In this document: one piece after another, positions 16,760-25,239 of the stretch | Numbering within the stretch: the first letter of the stretch is position 1 | Layout: each line of letters begins with the position of its first letter | Source of the DNA: Phycisphaerales bacterium Planc_01 | GTDB lineage: Bacteria > Planctomycetota > Phycisphaerae > Sedimentisphaerales > Anaerobacaceae | Direction of reading: 5' to 3' | Assembly (NCBI GenBank): GCA_001603075.1 | Contig: LVBB01000144.1 | Coordinates: forward strand, 39,645 to 103,644 | DNA: 64,000 nt | Notes under the pieces: generated by a model | The model's input: only the letters and a program-made list of their open reading frames with translations | What the model was told of the DNA's origin: nothing | The model's database searches: none | Translations under genes and position numbers: made by a program

Positions 16760-16958
16760 TTCGCGTCAGAGAATCAGCACGGCATCGACTCCGGTGAACG
16801 CCGCGACCAGCGCCGATCGATGGCCAAAACCCAGAAGATGGACGTTGACAGACACGTCCTCTTCAGCCATAGTAGTCTCCAGGGATACATTTCTGACCGA
16901 GGTGCGACAAACGAGAGTGCGGCTCGCCGTGAAGAGGGCCGATGTGGTGAGGGCGAAG

Positions 16959-17495
16959 ATGAGCGAGAACACTACAGAACTTGACAAGAAGAACAGGTTT
17001 GCATGGAAGGCGTTGCTTGCGGGCGTCCTACTTGGTGTGCTGGTCAGTCTTTTGGTTCTGGTCATTCTTGCCTTCAAGTACGGCCCGCGAAGTGAAAACA
17101 TTACGGTGGATCTGTATTCCGGGCATGTCATAACACACCGGTCCTTTCTCTGGAAACGTTCCCATATCCACCAACCGAAGCCCGTCTATGTCCAGTGGGC
17201 CATCGAGCATCAGGATCCGGTAAGAAGCTGGTATCTTCCTTGTGCCGGCACGGGGCAAGGATGGTTTGAACCAGGGATTTCAGTCGATTTCACCACGCGG
17301 GTGTACGTCTATCAGATCCACTCCCTGAAGATCCCGGAAGAAGAGAAGGTCAAGCTGCTGCATCAGTACCACGAGGAGTTGGACGCCCTGAGATTGAAGG
17401 ACCAGGAGTTAGGCCAATCACGTCGTTTCATGGAACGCTTCTACGAAGACTGGGAGCAGAAGCTGAAGGACCTGGAGACACAAGAGGCCCAATAG
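16959..17495 (+). CDS. Hypothetical single-pass membrane protein
   Basis: About 178 residues from the ATG at 16959: a polar 16-residue head, one strong membrane helix (WKALLAGVLLGVLVSLLVLV) and a C-terminal domain ending in a charged helix likely to form a coiled coil (EELDALRLKDQELGQSRRFM onward). No family recognised. An upstream in-frame start would add 55 residues before the helix with no family support. G+C in sampled lines is near 50 %, lower than the neighbours. It converges on queA with a 23-base gap. Confidence 0.6.
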   Translation: MSENTTELDKKNRFAWKALLAGVLLGVLVSLLVLVILAFKYGPRSENITVDLYSGHVITHRSFLWKRSHIHQPKPVYVQWAIEHQDPVRSWYLPCAGTGQGWFEPGISVDFTTRVYVYQIHSLKIPEEEKVKLLHQYHEELDALRLKDQELGQSRRFMERFYEDWEQKLKDLETQEAQ

Positions 17496-17518
17496 CATCC
17501 CGACTGCCTCAAGCAACT

Positions 17519-18625
17519 CTACAGGATGAGCATGGCGTCGCCGTAGGAGTAGAAGCGGTATCGCTGCTCGACCGCGTGGCGATAGGCGGCCAGCGTGCGG
17601 TCGAGTCCCGCGAACGCCGCGACCAGGGCCAGCAGCGTGCTGCGGGGCAGGTGGAAGTTGGTGATCATGGCATCGACGATCTTGAATTCATAGCCCGGCG
17701 TGATGAACAGGTTCGTTGTCCCTGTGCCCGCCACCACGCGGGGGCCGGAGGCGACGGTCTCCAACACCCGCGTCGCGGTCGTTCCCACGGCAACGATGCG
17801 CCCGCCCGCCTGCCTGGCGGCGTTGATCGCGCGGACGTTTGCCGCGTCTACCTCGTACCACTCGCTATGGATCTCGTGGTGCTCAAGGTCTTCGGCCGTC
17901 ACCGGCTTGAACGTGCCGGTCCCGACGTGGAGCGTCACCCAGGCCAGATGCACGCCCTGCTGCTGCAACTGGGCCAGCAGGGGCTCGGTGAAATGCAGAC
18001 CGGCCGTAGGCGCCGCCACCGCGCCGGGCGTGCGGGCGTAAACCGTCTGATACCGATGCCGGTCTTCGGTCGCCTGCTCGATATCGCCATCGCGGCGAAT
18101 GTACGGCGGCAATGGCGGAAATCCGACTTCCTCCAGAATCTCCTCGGCGCTTCGGTCGGAGTCAATCCTGAGGAGGCAGACCCCATCGGGCCGCTTCTCG
18201 ACCAGTTCGGCTTCGTAGGGTGTGCCGCGGGCGGACTGCACACCACCTTCTTCCTCCGCCGAGAGATGGTGGGCGAGGCCCACCCTACGGGAACGGTTGA
18301 GGATGCGGATGCGTTCGCCCGGCCGGACTTTGCGGGCGCCTTTGAGCATGACCTCCCACACGCCCGCCTGCTCGGCAAGGAACAGGCCTTCCATCGACGC
18401 CCCGGTCTTTCGTTCGGCGAAGAAGCGGGCGGGCAGGACCTTGGTGTCGTTCAGGACGAGACAGTCTCCGGCGCGCAGGAATTGCAGGATGTCGGCGAAG
18501 CGGCAGTCCTTCAGGTCTTGTCCCGAGCGGTCCAGGACGAGTAGCCGGGACTCGCTTCGCGACGGCGCCGGCGTCTGGGCGATCAGCTCCGGCTCAAGCT
18601 CATAATCGAACAGCGATGTCTTCAT
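17519..18625 (-). CDS. queA: tRNA preQ1(34) S-adenosylmethionine ribosyltransferase-isomerase
   Basis: Penultimate step of queuosine synthesis: transfers and isomerises ribose from SAM onto preQ1 in tRNA position 34. 368 residues, slightly longer than most. Family motifs: FDYELEPELIAQTPAPSR at the N-terminus, DCLVLNDTKVLPARF, AAPTAGLHFTEPLL and the C-terminal FITPGYEFKIVDAMITNFHL with LPRSTLLALVAAFAG. Residues about 108-135 include an in-frame stretch coded by a palindromic repeat (18268-18288) that is not part of the usual family sequence. No clear ribosome-binding site precedes the ATG. No other queuosine gene is nearby. Confidence 0.95.
   Translation of the reverse strand: MKTSLFDYELEPELIAQTPAPSRSESRLLVLDRSGQDLKDCRFADILQFLRAGDCLVLNDTKVLPARFFAERKTGASMEGLFLAEQAGVWEVMLKGARKVRPGERIRILNRSRRVGLAHHLSAEEEGGVQSARGTPYEAELVEKRPDGVCLLRIDSDRSAEEILEEVGFPPLPPYIRRDGDIEQATEDRHRYQTVYARTPGAVAAPTAGLHFTEPLLAQLQQQGVHLAWVTLHVGTGTFKPVTAEDLEHHEIHSEWYEVDAANVRAINAARQAGGRIVAVGTTATRVLETVASGPRVVAGTGTTNLFITPGYEFKIVDAMITNFHLPRSTLLALVAAFAGLDRTLAAYRHAVEQRYRFYSYGDAMLIL
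18268..18288. repeat. Palindromic repeat family C, copy inside queA
   Basis: On the minus strand GTAGGGTGGGC-CTC-GCCCACC, related to the copies at 24967-25033. It adds in-frame residues (VGLAHH) to QueA. Confidence 0.6.
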
Positions 18626-18821
18626 CGACGTATGTTATCAGACGTGGCTGCAAGCGCACGAGTTTTTTTCCGCCGCTTGTCGGGCGGATTGGCGGGTTGT
18701 GATCGTGTCCCGTGATTTGCGGGCAAAGTGGCCCGCCCGGCTGGGCGATATGACTGCGTCAGGGCGTCCACCGCAGGCGGATGCAGAAACGGCAACCACA
18801 AGAATCGCAAAGGTCACGACT

Positions 18822-19019
18822 GTGTATTCACAAGGACGCTTCGAGCAGGTTTCCACATCGATCGCCGTGCTGGGCCGCAGCGAGCTCAAGAGCCGGATCA
18901 AGAACTTCCGCGGGCGATTCAAACTCGACTTCACCGACGACTATCTCGACGCGATCGACACCGACCGGCTCCGTCACATCCTCCTGGCCGCCCTGATCAC
19001 CGCCAAGAGCCACCACTGA
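18822..19019 (+). CDS. Small hypothetical protein
   Basis: About 65 residues from a GTG at 18822, which has AAAGG eight bases upstream; an ATG at 18750 would add 24 poorly structured residues. The body is a basic-then-acidic helical protein (LGRSELKSRIKNFRGRFKLD, then DTDRLRHILLAALITAK) without signal peptide or membrane span. Function unknown; I infer it is real from the clean start signal and protein-like composition. It lies alone between queA and the BNR-repeat gene. Confidence 0.45.
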   Translation: MYSQGRFEQVSTSIAVLGRSELKSRIKNFRGRFKLDFTDDYLDAIDTDRLRHILLAALITAKSHH

Positions 19020-19175
19020 CAGGCCGGTACGGCGCAGTTCACACTCCATCCTCCACACCAGCCGCGAGCGTAGCTGACCCAGGCGTCAGTCTACCCTCTG
19101 GAAGTTCATCGCCATTCTGATATGCTCTGGCCAAACGAGTAAGCGCGTTGTGGTCGTGTAATTCGGGAGGTCGGT

Positions 19176-21449
19176 ATGACAGATCGTTCGCGATGGCTCT
19201 TGTTCGTGTTTCTGGGATGGTCGCTGCTCGCCACTGCCTCTGCGGAGCGGGTTTCGTGGGAGCCGGTGGGTCTGTCGGGCGGAGGGGGCATGTTCTCGCC
19301 GGCGATCTCGCCGGTTGACCCCAACCTGATGATGCTCAATTGCGATATGGGCGCGGCTTACATCTCCGAGGATGGCGGGCACCACTGGCGGATGATCCAC
19401 CACGCGCAGTTGCGCAGCGACACACGTTGCCGGCCCGCGTTTCATCCGCACAATGCCGACGTGATCTACGCCTCGTCGGGTGGTCGGCTGCGAATCAGCC
19501 GGGACCGGGGCCGGACGTTCTCGCCCATCGGCGACCTGGCCGACTCGCTGTACGGCGAGATTGCTGTCGATCCATCGGAGCCGCTCGTCATGCTCGCAGG
19601 CACGCGCAACGGCCGATGCCAAATCACGCGCGACGCCGGGCTGACGTGGACGCCGTGCGCCGGGCCCGAGGGACAGGTGCTCGGCTTCCATTTCGACCGC
19701 ACGAGCGGGGGTCGCATCCTGTTTGCCGCGACGGACAAGGGGATCTGGCGATCTGACGACCGGGGCCAAACCTGGGTGAGAAAGACCCACGGTCTGCCTT
19801 CGACAAATATTCAGGGCTTTGCCGGCGGGTCGAACGAGGCCGGCGGCCGCATCATTCTCTATTGCACCGTCCCCAGCAAGGACGAAGGCGGCGCCTTTGC
19901 CGGCGGTGTCTACCGCTCGACGGACCGGGGCGAGACCTGGCAGTCGGCCATGGGCGACGGCATCAACACCGGAACGAAGCAGGTCGATCAGTATGCCCAT
20001 GGTCCCATCGCGCAGTATCGACTGGTCCTGACGACCGACGCCGATCCGCACACCGTGTATGCGTTGAACACCAGCACGGGGTTTCACCCGCCTCACCACG
20101 AGACGGTGTACCGCAGCGACGACGCCGGACGCACCTGGCGGGCCACCTACTTCCAGGACCCGCGATTCGAGCGATACAACGTCGCTCCCAATTATGTCAC
20201 CGTCTCGGCGGGCCAGTCGCTCAAGGGCGGCGACACGCCGTTCGGAGCGGCCATCTGCAACAGCGACCCGAATCGTCTGATCCTGGTGTGGAGCCAGTCC
20301 TACATCACGCACGACGGCGGCGAGTGGTGGTTCAACGGCGACACCTACGTCGCGCCCGGCCACGAGGCCGAGCCCGGCTGCGCCTGGGCCTGCACGGGCC
20401 TGGTCGTCACCACAACGTGGCATTACTATATCGATCCGTTCGAGGCGAACCGTCACTATATCGCCTACACGGATATCGGTATGGCCCGCTCGCTCGACGC
20501 GGGCAAGACCTGGATCTGGTGGGACAGGAACACCTGGGCCCCGTGGCGAAACACCTGCTACGAGATCGCGTTCGACCCGGACGTGCCGGGCAGGATGTGG
20601 GGGGCGTTCTCCGACGTACACGACATCCCCAACGACAACATCATCTCCGAGCGGCACGGCCACAAGCGGCCTGGCGGCGTGTGCGTCTCGCGCGACTTCG
20701 GCGTTTCGTGGCAGGCGGAGGCGCAGGGCATTGGGCCCAGACCCGTCACGTCGATCGTGCTCGATCCGAAGAGCCCCAAGGGCCGGCGTACGCTCTACGC
20801 CGGCGTGTTCGATGAGGGCGTCTACAAGTCCATCGATGACGGCAGGACGTGGACGCTCAAGAAGAACGGGCTGGGCGATCCGAAGAATATGCGGGTCAGC
20901 CGCGTGATGCTTCACGCGGACGGCACGCTCTTTGCGATGGTCTGCGCCAAGCGGCCCGCCCAGGGCCAGCCCCTGATGAGCGAAGGCGTGGGGCTGTACC
21001 GATCCAGCGACGGCGCTGAAACCTGGGAGAAAGTCAACCCGCCGAAGGCGGGCCTGTTCCTGTACCCCAAGGACTTTTCCGTTCATCCGGCCGACAGCAA
21101 CGTGATTCTCGTCGGCATCTGTGATGCAAATTGGGATGACCGGTCGGGCGGCCTGTACCGCACCGACGACGGCGGACGCTCGTGGCGACGGATCGGCCGC
21201 CAGGGCCGGCAGACCTTCGGCGGATACTTCCACCCCCGGCGCAACGGATGGGTCTACATGACGCTCACCGAAGGGGCGCCCGACGCCGGCTTGTGGCTCT
21301 CGCGAGACGATGGGCAGACGTGGCAGGCGTTCGACGAGCTGCCCTTCTCGAACGTGCAGCGCCTGACATTCGACCCATCCGACGACGGCGTGATGTACGT
21401 CACCACCTTCGGCGGCAGCGTCTGGCGCGGGCCGGTCGCACCGCAGTAG
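19176..21449 (+). CDS. Secreted BNR/sortilin-like beta-propeller protein (glycosidase-like)
   Basis: 757 residues with a Sec signal (LLFVFLGWSLLATASA). The chain is built from Asp-box/BNR repeats of the form S-x-D-x-G-x-T-W, for example ISEDGGHHWRM, ITRDAGLTWTP, RSDDRGQTWVR, RSTDRGETWQS, RSDDAGRTWRA, SIDDGRTWTL and LSRDDGQTWQA, giving a seven- to eight-bladed or double propeller like sialidases and GH74 xyloglucanases. The first blade (WEPVGLSGGGGMFSPAI) resembles GH74 proteins. Catalytic residues cannot be fixed by eye, so binding or lyase roles remain possible. GGGAGG precedes the ATG. Confidence 0.8.
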   Translation: MTDRSRWLLFVFLGWSLLATASAERVSWEPVGLSGGGGMFSPAISPVDPNLMMLNCDMGAAYISEDGGHHWRMIHHAQLRSDTRCRPAFHPHNADVIYASSGGRLRISRDRGRTFSPIGDLADSLYGEIAVDPSEPLVMLAGTRNGRCQITRDAGLTWTPCAGPEGQVLGFHFDRTSGGRILFAATDKGIWRSDDRGQTWVRKTHGLPSTNIQGFAGGSNEAGGRIILYCTVPSKDEGGAFAGGVYRSTDRGETWQSAMGDGINTGTKQVDQYAHGPIAQYRLVLTTDADPHTVYALNTSTGFHPPHHETVYRSDDAGRTWRATYFQDPRFERYNVAPNYVTVSAGQSLKGGDTPFGAAICNSDPNRLILVWSQSYITHDGGEWWFNGDTYVAPGHEAEPGCAWACTGLVVTTTWHYYIDPFEANRHYIAYTDIGMARSLDAGKTWIWWDRNTWAPWRNTCYEIAFDPDVPGRMWGAFSDVHDIPNDNIISERHGHKRPGGVCVSRDFGVSWQAEAQGIGPRPVTSIVLDPKSPKGRRTLYAGVFDEGVYKSIDDGRTWTLKKNGLGDPKNMRVSRVMLHADGTLFAMVCAKRPAQGQPLMSEGVGLYRSSDGAETWEKVNPPKAGLFLYPKDFSVHPADSNVILVGICDANWDDRSGGLYRTDDGGRSWRRIGRQGRQTFGGYFHPRRNGWVYMTLTEGAPDAGLWLSRDDGQTWQAFDELPFSNVQRLTFDPSDDGVMYVTTFGGSVWRGPVAPQ

Positions 21450-21461
21450 ACCGAGCGTCGC

Positions 21462-23477
21462 CTATGGGGCGGCCACCCGGAATCGTCCATCGGGCCATCC
21501 GAGATTGTTTGCAGCCGACTGCGGAAACGTCCACGGCAAGGCATCCGCCTGATGCAATACGACCGGCGCACGTTCGGCGGCCACGGCGACGGCTTGCGGC
21601 ATATCGAGGTAGCGCAGCACGTTGAGGAAGGTCGGCCCGTCGCGGTGTGTCGAGGGCAGCTCGGACAGATCCAGTCGCTCGACAGACGGCTCGAAAAGCG
21701 AGGCATAGAGTGCGATACCCGCCATGTTCCCCCGGGCCGTCAGCATGACCGGCAGACCTTCGATAGCGGCAATATGGTTCAGGGCCTGCACGGCCCGCCG
21801 GACGTCCCAGACGCGCATGCCGTCGAGCGTCTGGCCCAGCAGCATGAAGCGTCTGCGAATCTGCACCTGCTTTCGCTCGTCGCCGCTGGCGGCATCGAGC
21901 CCGAGCCCGCGTGGAGTGAAGAACGCGTGAACTTCGTCCCGGGCCTCTGCGATCCCGACATCCATCGGGACCATGTTGGGGTCGTCGACCACGTGGAGGT
22001 TCACACGGCTGGGGCTCTGTGCATCGGGATGCCGGACGACCAAGAGGCTCAGGCGAACGTGAGGCTGGCTGGTGAAGTCGAATCGTTCCAGACACCGGCC
22101 GGGCGTCGGTTGCGAACCCGCAACAGGACGCACATCCAGCGGTCCGGCCTCGTCGTGATTGGGCCAGCCTCGAAAGACCTTCTCCCGGAGCGCCGCCATC
22201 CACCCATTTCGCTGGGCGGCCCATTCGTCCTGGGATTTCGGCGCCACGGCATCCCCGGCCAATGGCACGAAGGTCTCGTGGACGCTGGCATTGATCTGAT
22301 TGAGCGGCAGCTCGGCGAAGACCTTCAGTGCTTCGGGTTCAAAAAGGGGCACGGCCGGCTCGGTAATGACAGGATTTGCTTCTTTGAGAAATCGATTGAA
22401 CCACACAAAGGCGTGCATCCGCAGTTCCTGCGTGTCCTGGTGCGGCCCTTCGGTGATGTGCAGGCCGAGCTTGTCGTCGGCGCCGTAGAGCCGGTAAATG
22501 CGCCGGATCTTCTCGTGCGTGCGAACGACCCCGTCGAGCGGGAAGATGTTGTCTTTGTCGGTGTTGGAGATCAACAGGGGCCTCGGCGCCACGAGTGCCG
22601 CAACCAGCGGATAGTCCCAGCGGTATGTGTTGACGACATACATGCAATCGCAGTGGCCTTCGACGCAGCCATCGACGACATGGTTCCGGAGGTCGGTGAT
22701 CCCGGCGACGGGCACGGCGACCTTGACGCGATCGTCGATGGCGGCAATCCACCAGCTATAGGCCCCGCCGCCGGAGCGGCCGGTGACGCCGAGACGCTGC
22801 GGGTCCACCTCCGGACGCTCTTGCAGGTAGTCCAGCGCCCGGATGCAGTTCCAGGCCTCGACGCCGGCGGGCGTATACCCCCGGCTGTTCCACCACCACA
22901 TGCCGTGGCGGTAGGTGCCATGATGGATGCCCTCGATCTCGCCGAGCTGGAGCGTGTCGATGATGAGGCAGACGTAGCCGTGCCGGGCGAACCACCCCGC
23001 GTGGTGCTGGTAGTGCGCCTTGCTGCCATAGGCGACGCCGTCTTTCTTGACCTGGGCGTGGCCGCAGACGTACAGGACCGCCGGCGCCGGCCCGTCCAGT
23101 GTGTTGGGGATGTAGAGGTTGCCGGTGACGTACAGGCCCGGGCGCGACTGAAAGTGCACGTTCTTCACCGTAAACGTCTCGTGCTCGATCGTGTCGGTGG
23201 TCATTGCTTTCAACGGGGTCTTCTCCGGCAACGGATCGAGACCGAGCATCTCCAGCAGTTGCCTGCGATAGACCGGCCGTCTGGCTTCCCACTGCTCCAG
23301 GGTTTCGATACCACTGAGGCAATCGGCCTCGAGCCTGGCGGTCTCGGTGCGGAAGTAATCGGCCAATCTCTGGTCGGCCTCCGATGGTGTGTCCGCGTTC
23401 CGGCCTGAGGCGGTTGCTGCAAGAACAATCAGCATCATCGCGATGCACGCGGACAAACGACTGGCACGGTTCTTCAT
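21462..23477 (-). CDS. Secreted alpha/beta hydrolase, acetylxylan-esterase-like
   Basis: 671 residues; Sec signal of about 25 residues. Residues 60-380 form an alpha/beta hydrolase of the acetylxylan esterase/dienelactone hydrolase type: VLYVCGHAQVKKDG, then the nucleophile in VTGRSGGGAY (Ser235), the acid candidate in NTDKDNIFP (Asp307 or Asp309) and the histidine of TEGPHQD (His346). A C-terminal 270-residue region has no recognised family. AGAGGTCCTCC precedes the ATG. It starts 23 bases after the second oxidoreductase gene on the same strand, so the two probably form an operon for a plant- or algal-polysaccharide product. Confidence 0.85.
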   Translation of the reverse strand: MKNRASRLSACIAMMLIVLAATASGRNADTPSEADQRLADYFRTETARLEADCLSGIETLEQWEARRPVYRRQLLEMLGLDPLPEKTPLKAMTTDTIEHETFTVKNVHFQSRPGLYVTGNLYIPNTLDGPAPAVLYVCGHAQVKKDGVAYGSKAHYQHHAGWFARHGYVCLIIDTLQLGEIEGIHHGTYRHGMWWWNSRGYTPAGVEAWNCIRALDYLQERPEVDPQRLGVTGRSGGGAYSWWIAAIDDRVKVAVPVAGITDLRNHVVDGCVEGHCDCMYVVNTYRWDYPLVAALVAPRPLLISNTDKDNIFPLDGVVRTHEKIRRIYRLYGADDKLGLHITEGPHQDTQELRMHAFVWFNRFLKEANPVITEPAVPLFEPEALKVFAELPLNQINASVHETFVPLAGDAVAPKSQDEWAAQRNGWMAALREKVFRGWPNHDEAGPLDVRPVAGSQPTPGRCLERFDFTSQPHVRLSLLVVRHPDAQSPSRVNLHVVDDPNMVPMDVGIAEARDEVHAFFTPRGLGLDAASGDERKQVQIRRRFMLLGQTLDGMRVWDVRRAVQALNHIAAIEGLPVMLTARGNMAGIALYASLFEPSVERLDLSELPSTHRDGPTFLNVLRYLDMPQAVAVAAERAPVVLHQADALPWTFPQSAANNLGWPDGRFRVAAP

Positions 23478-23500
23478 GGAGGACCTCTTGTCGTCAGAAT

Positions 23501-24931
23501 TTACACGTTTTCGGGGACAACGAACGGTTCGCGGTACGTCCGGCGGACCAGGGCATTGGCCTCGGAGGCGAATTCGCCTGTAAACGTTTCGGTCTTCGGG
23601 TCCAGCGTCAGCCAGGGTCCGAGGATTCGCGGCGTCTGCTGCACGTCCACGCCGTTAACGAGCAGATGCTCCTGCATGCGTTCGAAGCACTCCGCCATGC
23701 CGTCGGCGCCGGCGATCTGCTCGACGATCTTCTCGCGCGAAGCGGTCGCTCCGAGCCGGTGCGAGATGTTGCCCATGTGGCACAGGGCGCTGGACAGATG
23801 GCCGTCGAGCACATCGGCGTTGAGGTCGCTGACCTTGCGGCTGCGGACGGCGTCGATGAAGTTGGCGTGGTGCCCGGTGCCCTCGGTGACCTGGAACTGG
23901 CGGATCTTCTTGCCGTCGTTGTCGTAGGCCCAGCCGCCGACGAAATAGCCTTTCTCGCAGTGGACCACGGTGCCGGCCGACGTGCCGTAGTAGTAGTCCA
24001 TCGCCTTGTTGCCCTTCTCTCGCGGCAGGCCCCGAACCTCGAAGATGATCGGGGCCGGCTTGTAGTCGTAGAAGAGGATCTGCGTGTTGGGCGTCTCGCC
24101 ATCGTCAATGTAGCCGAAGCGACCGCCGACCGAGATCACGCGTCGCGGCAGTTCGTTGGCGCCCAGGACCCAACGGCAGATGTCGATGAAGTGAATCCCG
24201 TTGTTGCCGAAATCGCCGTTGCCCGTCGGCCAGACCCAGTGCCAGTCGTAGTGCAGGCTCTTGCGCGTCAGCGGCGCCATGGGGGCCGGCCCGCACCAGA
24301 GGTTGTAGTCCACGCTCTGGGGGATCGGCTGGGGGCCGTCCACCTTGCCGATGCTGTCACGACGGACGTAAACGATCCCGCGAACCGACGTGATGGCGCC
24401 CAGGTGGCCCTGCTTGATGTAGTCGATCGCCTCGGCCAGCCCGGTGTCCGAGCGGCGTTGCATGCCGCTCTGGACGATCCGATTGTACTTGCGGGCGGCC
24501 TTGACCATCTGCCGCCCTTCCCAGATGTCGTGCGAGACGGGCTTCTCGACGAACACGTCCTTGCCCGCCTGGCAGGCCCAGACGGTGACCAGGGCGTGCC
24601 AGTGGTTGGGCGTAGCAGTGATGACCGCGTCGATACTCTTGTCGTCGAGCAGCTTTCGCATATCGACGTACGCGTCCACCGTCTCCTGGCGGTCGCGGAA
24701 TTTCTTCTCTTCGCGGTCGAGAATCGCCCGGTCGGCATCGCAGATGGCCACGACGCGCACGCCGGGGATGGCGCTGAACCACTTGATGTGATTGCTGCCC
24801 TGGCCGCGAAGCCCGATCACACCGACGCGGATTGCGTCGTTGGCGCCCCGCGCTCGTGAAAACGGCATCGCCAAAGACAGTCCCGCCGCAAGTGTCCCCT
24901 TGAGAATGGCCCTTCGAGTGGTGTGCTCCAT
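23501..24931 (-). CDS. Gfo/Idh/MocA family oxidoreductase with export signal
   Basis: 476 residues from the ATG at 24931, which follows AAGGGGC. The N-terminus (TTRRAILKGTLAAGLSLAMP) is a twin-arginine-like export signal. The Rossmann fold begins RVGVIGLRGQGSNHI, followed by VAICDADR, ITATPNHWHALV and the FVEKPVSHDIWEGRQMV motif with the catalytic lysine of EKP. In the C-terminal domain the GNHGIHFIDICRWVLG-like stretch marks this subfamily. Acts on an unknown sugar substrate; it heads a likely two-gene operon with the esterase-like hydrolase. Confidence 0.9.
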   Translation of the reverse strand: MEHTTRRAILKGTLAAGLSLAMPFSRARGANDAIRVGVIGLRGQGSNHIKWFSAIPGVRVVAICDADRAILDREEKKFRDRQETVDAYVDMRKLLDDKSIDAVITATPNHWHALVTVWACQAGKDVFVEKPVSHDIWEGRQMVKAARKYNRIVQSGMQRRSDTGLAEAIDYIKQGHLGAITSVRGIVYVRRDSIGKVDGPQPIPQSVDYNLWCGPAPMAPLTRKSLHYDWHWVWPTGNGDFGNNGIHFIDICRWVLGANELPRRVISVGGRFGYIDDGETPNTQILFYDYKPAPIIFEVRGLPREKGNKAMDYYYGTSAGTVVHCEKGYFVGGWAYDNDGKKIRQFQVTEGTGHHANFIDAVRSRKVSDLNADVLDGHLSSALCHMGNISHRLGATASREKIVEQIAGADGMAECFERMQEHLLVNGVDVQQTPRILGPWLTLDPKTETFTGEFASEANALVRRTYREPFVVPENV

Positions 24932-24966
24932 GACAAGCCCCTTTTCAAGTTTCAAGTTTGAAGACC

Positions 24967-25033
24967 GTAGGGTGTGCACCGCACACCATTGCCATGCCAT
25001 GCCTGCAAGGAAGGTGTGCGGGGCACACCCTAC
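24967..25033. repeat. Palindromic repeat family C, paired copies
   Basis: Two inverted copies of GTAGGGTGTGC-N3-GCACACC (24967-24987 and 25013-25033) facing each other, so each copy is a hairpin and the pair forms a larger one. The gap 24932-25239 also holds an imperfect inverted repeat built on GTTTCAAGT/ACTTGAAAC (25136-25210); no gene is seen. Confidence 0.7.
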
Positions 25034-25239
25034 GCCTCCTGTACCACGATTCGCCGCCGGGGTCAACCGCCTGACGCCTTGCGGGTTGTCGGGGCCTGTG
25101 GGCCGCTGTAGAATCCTGGCACGATGCCGTTTGCAGTTTCAAGTGTGAAGTTTCAGGTTTGAAGCATGCCCAAGCATTCTGCTTCACACTTCACACATCA
25201 AACTTGAAACACCGCCTCGTGGAAAGGACGAACGCGCCA

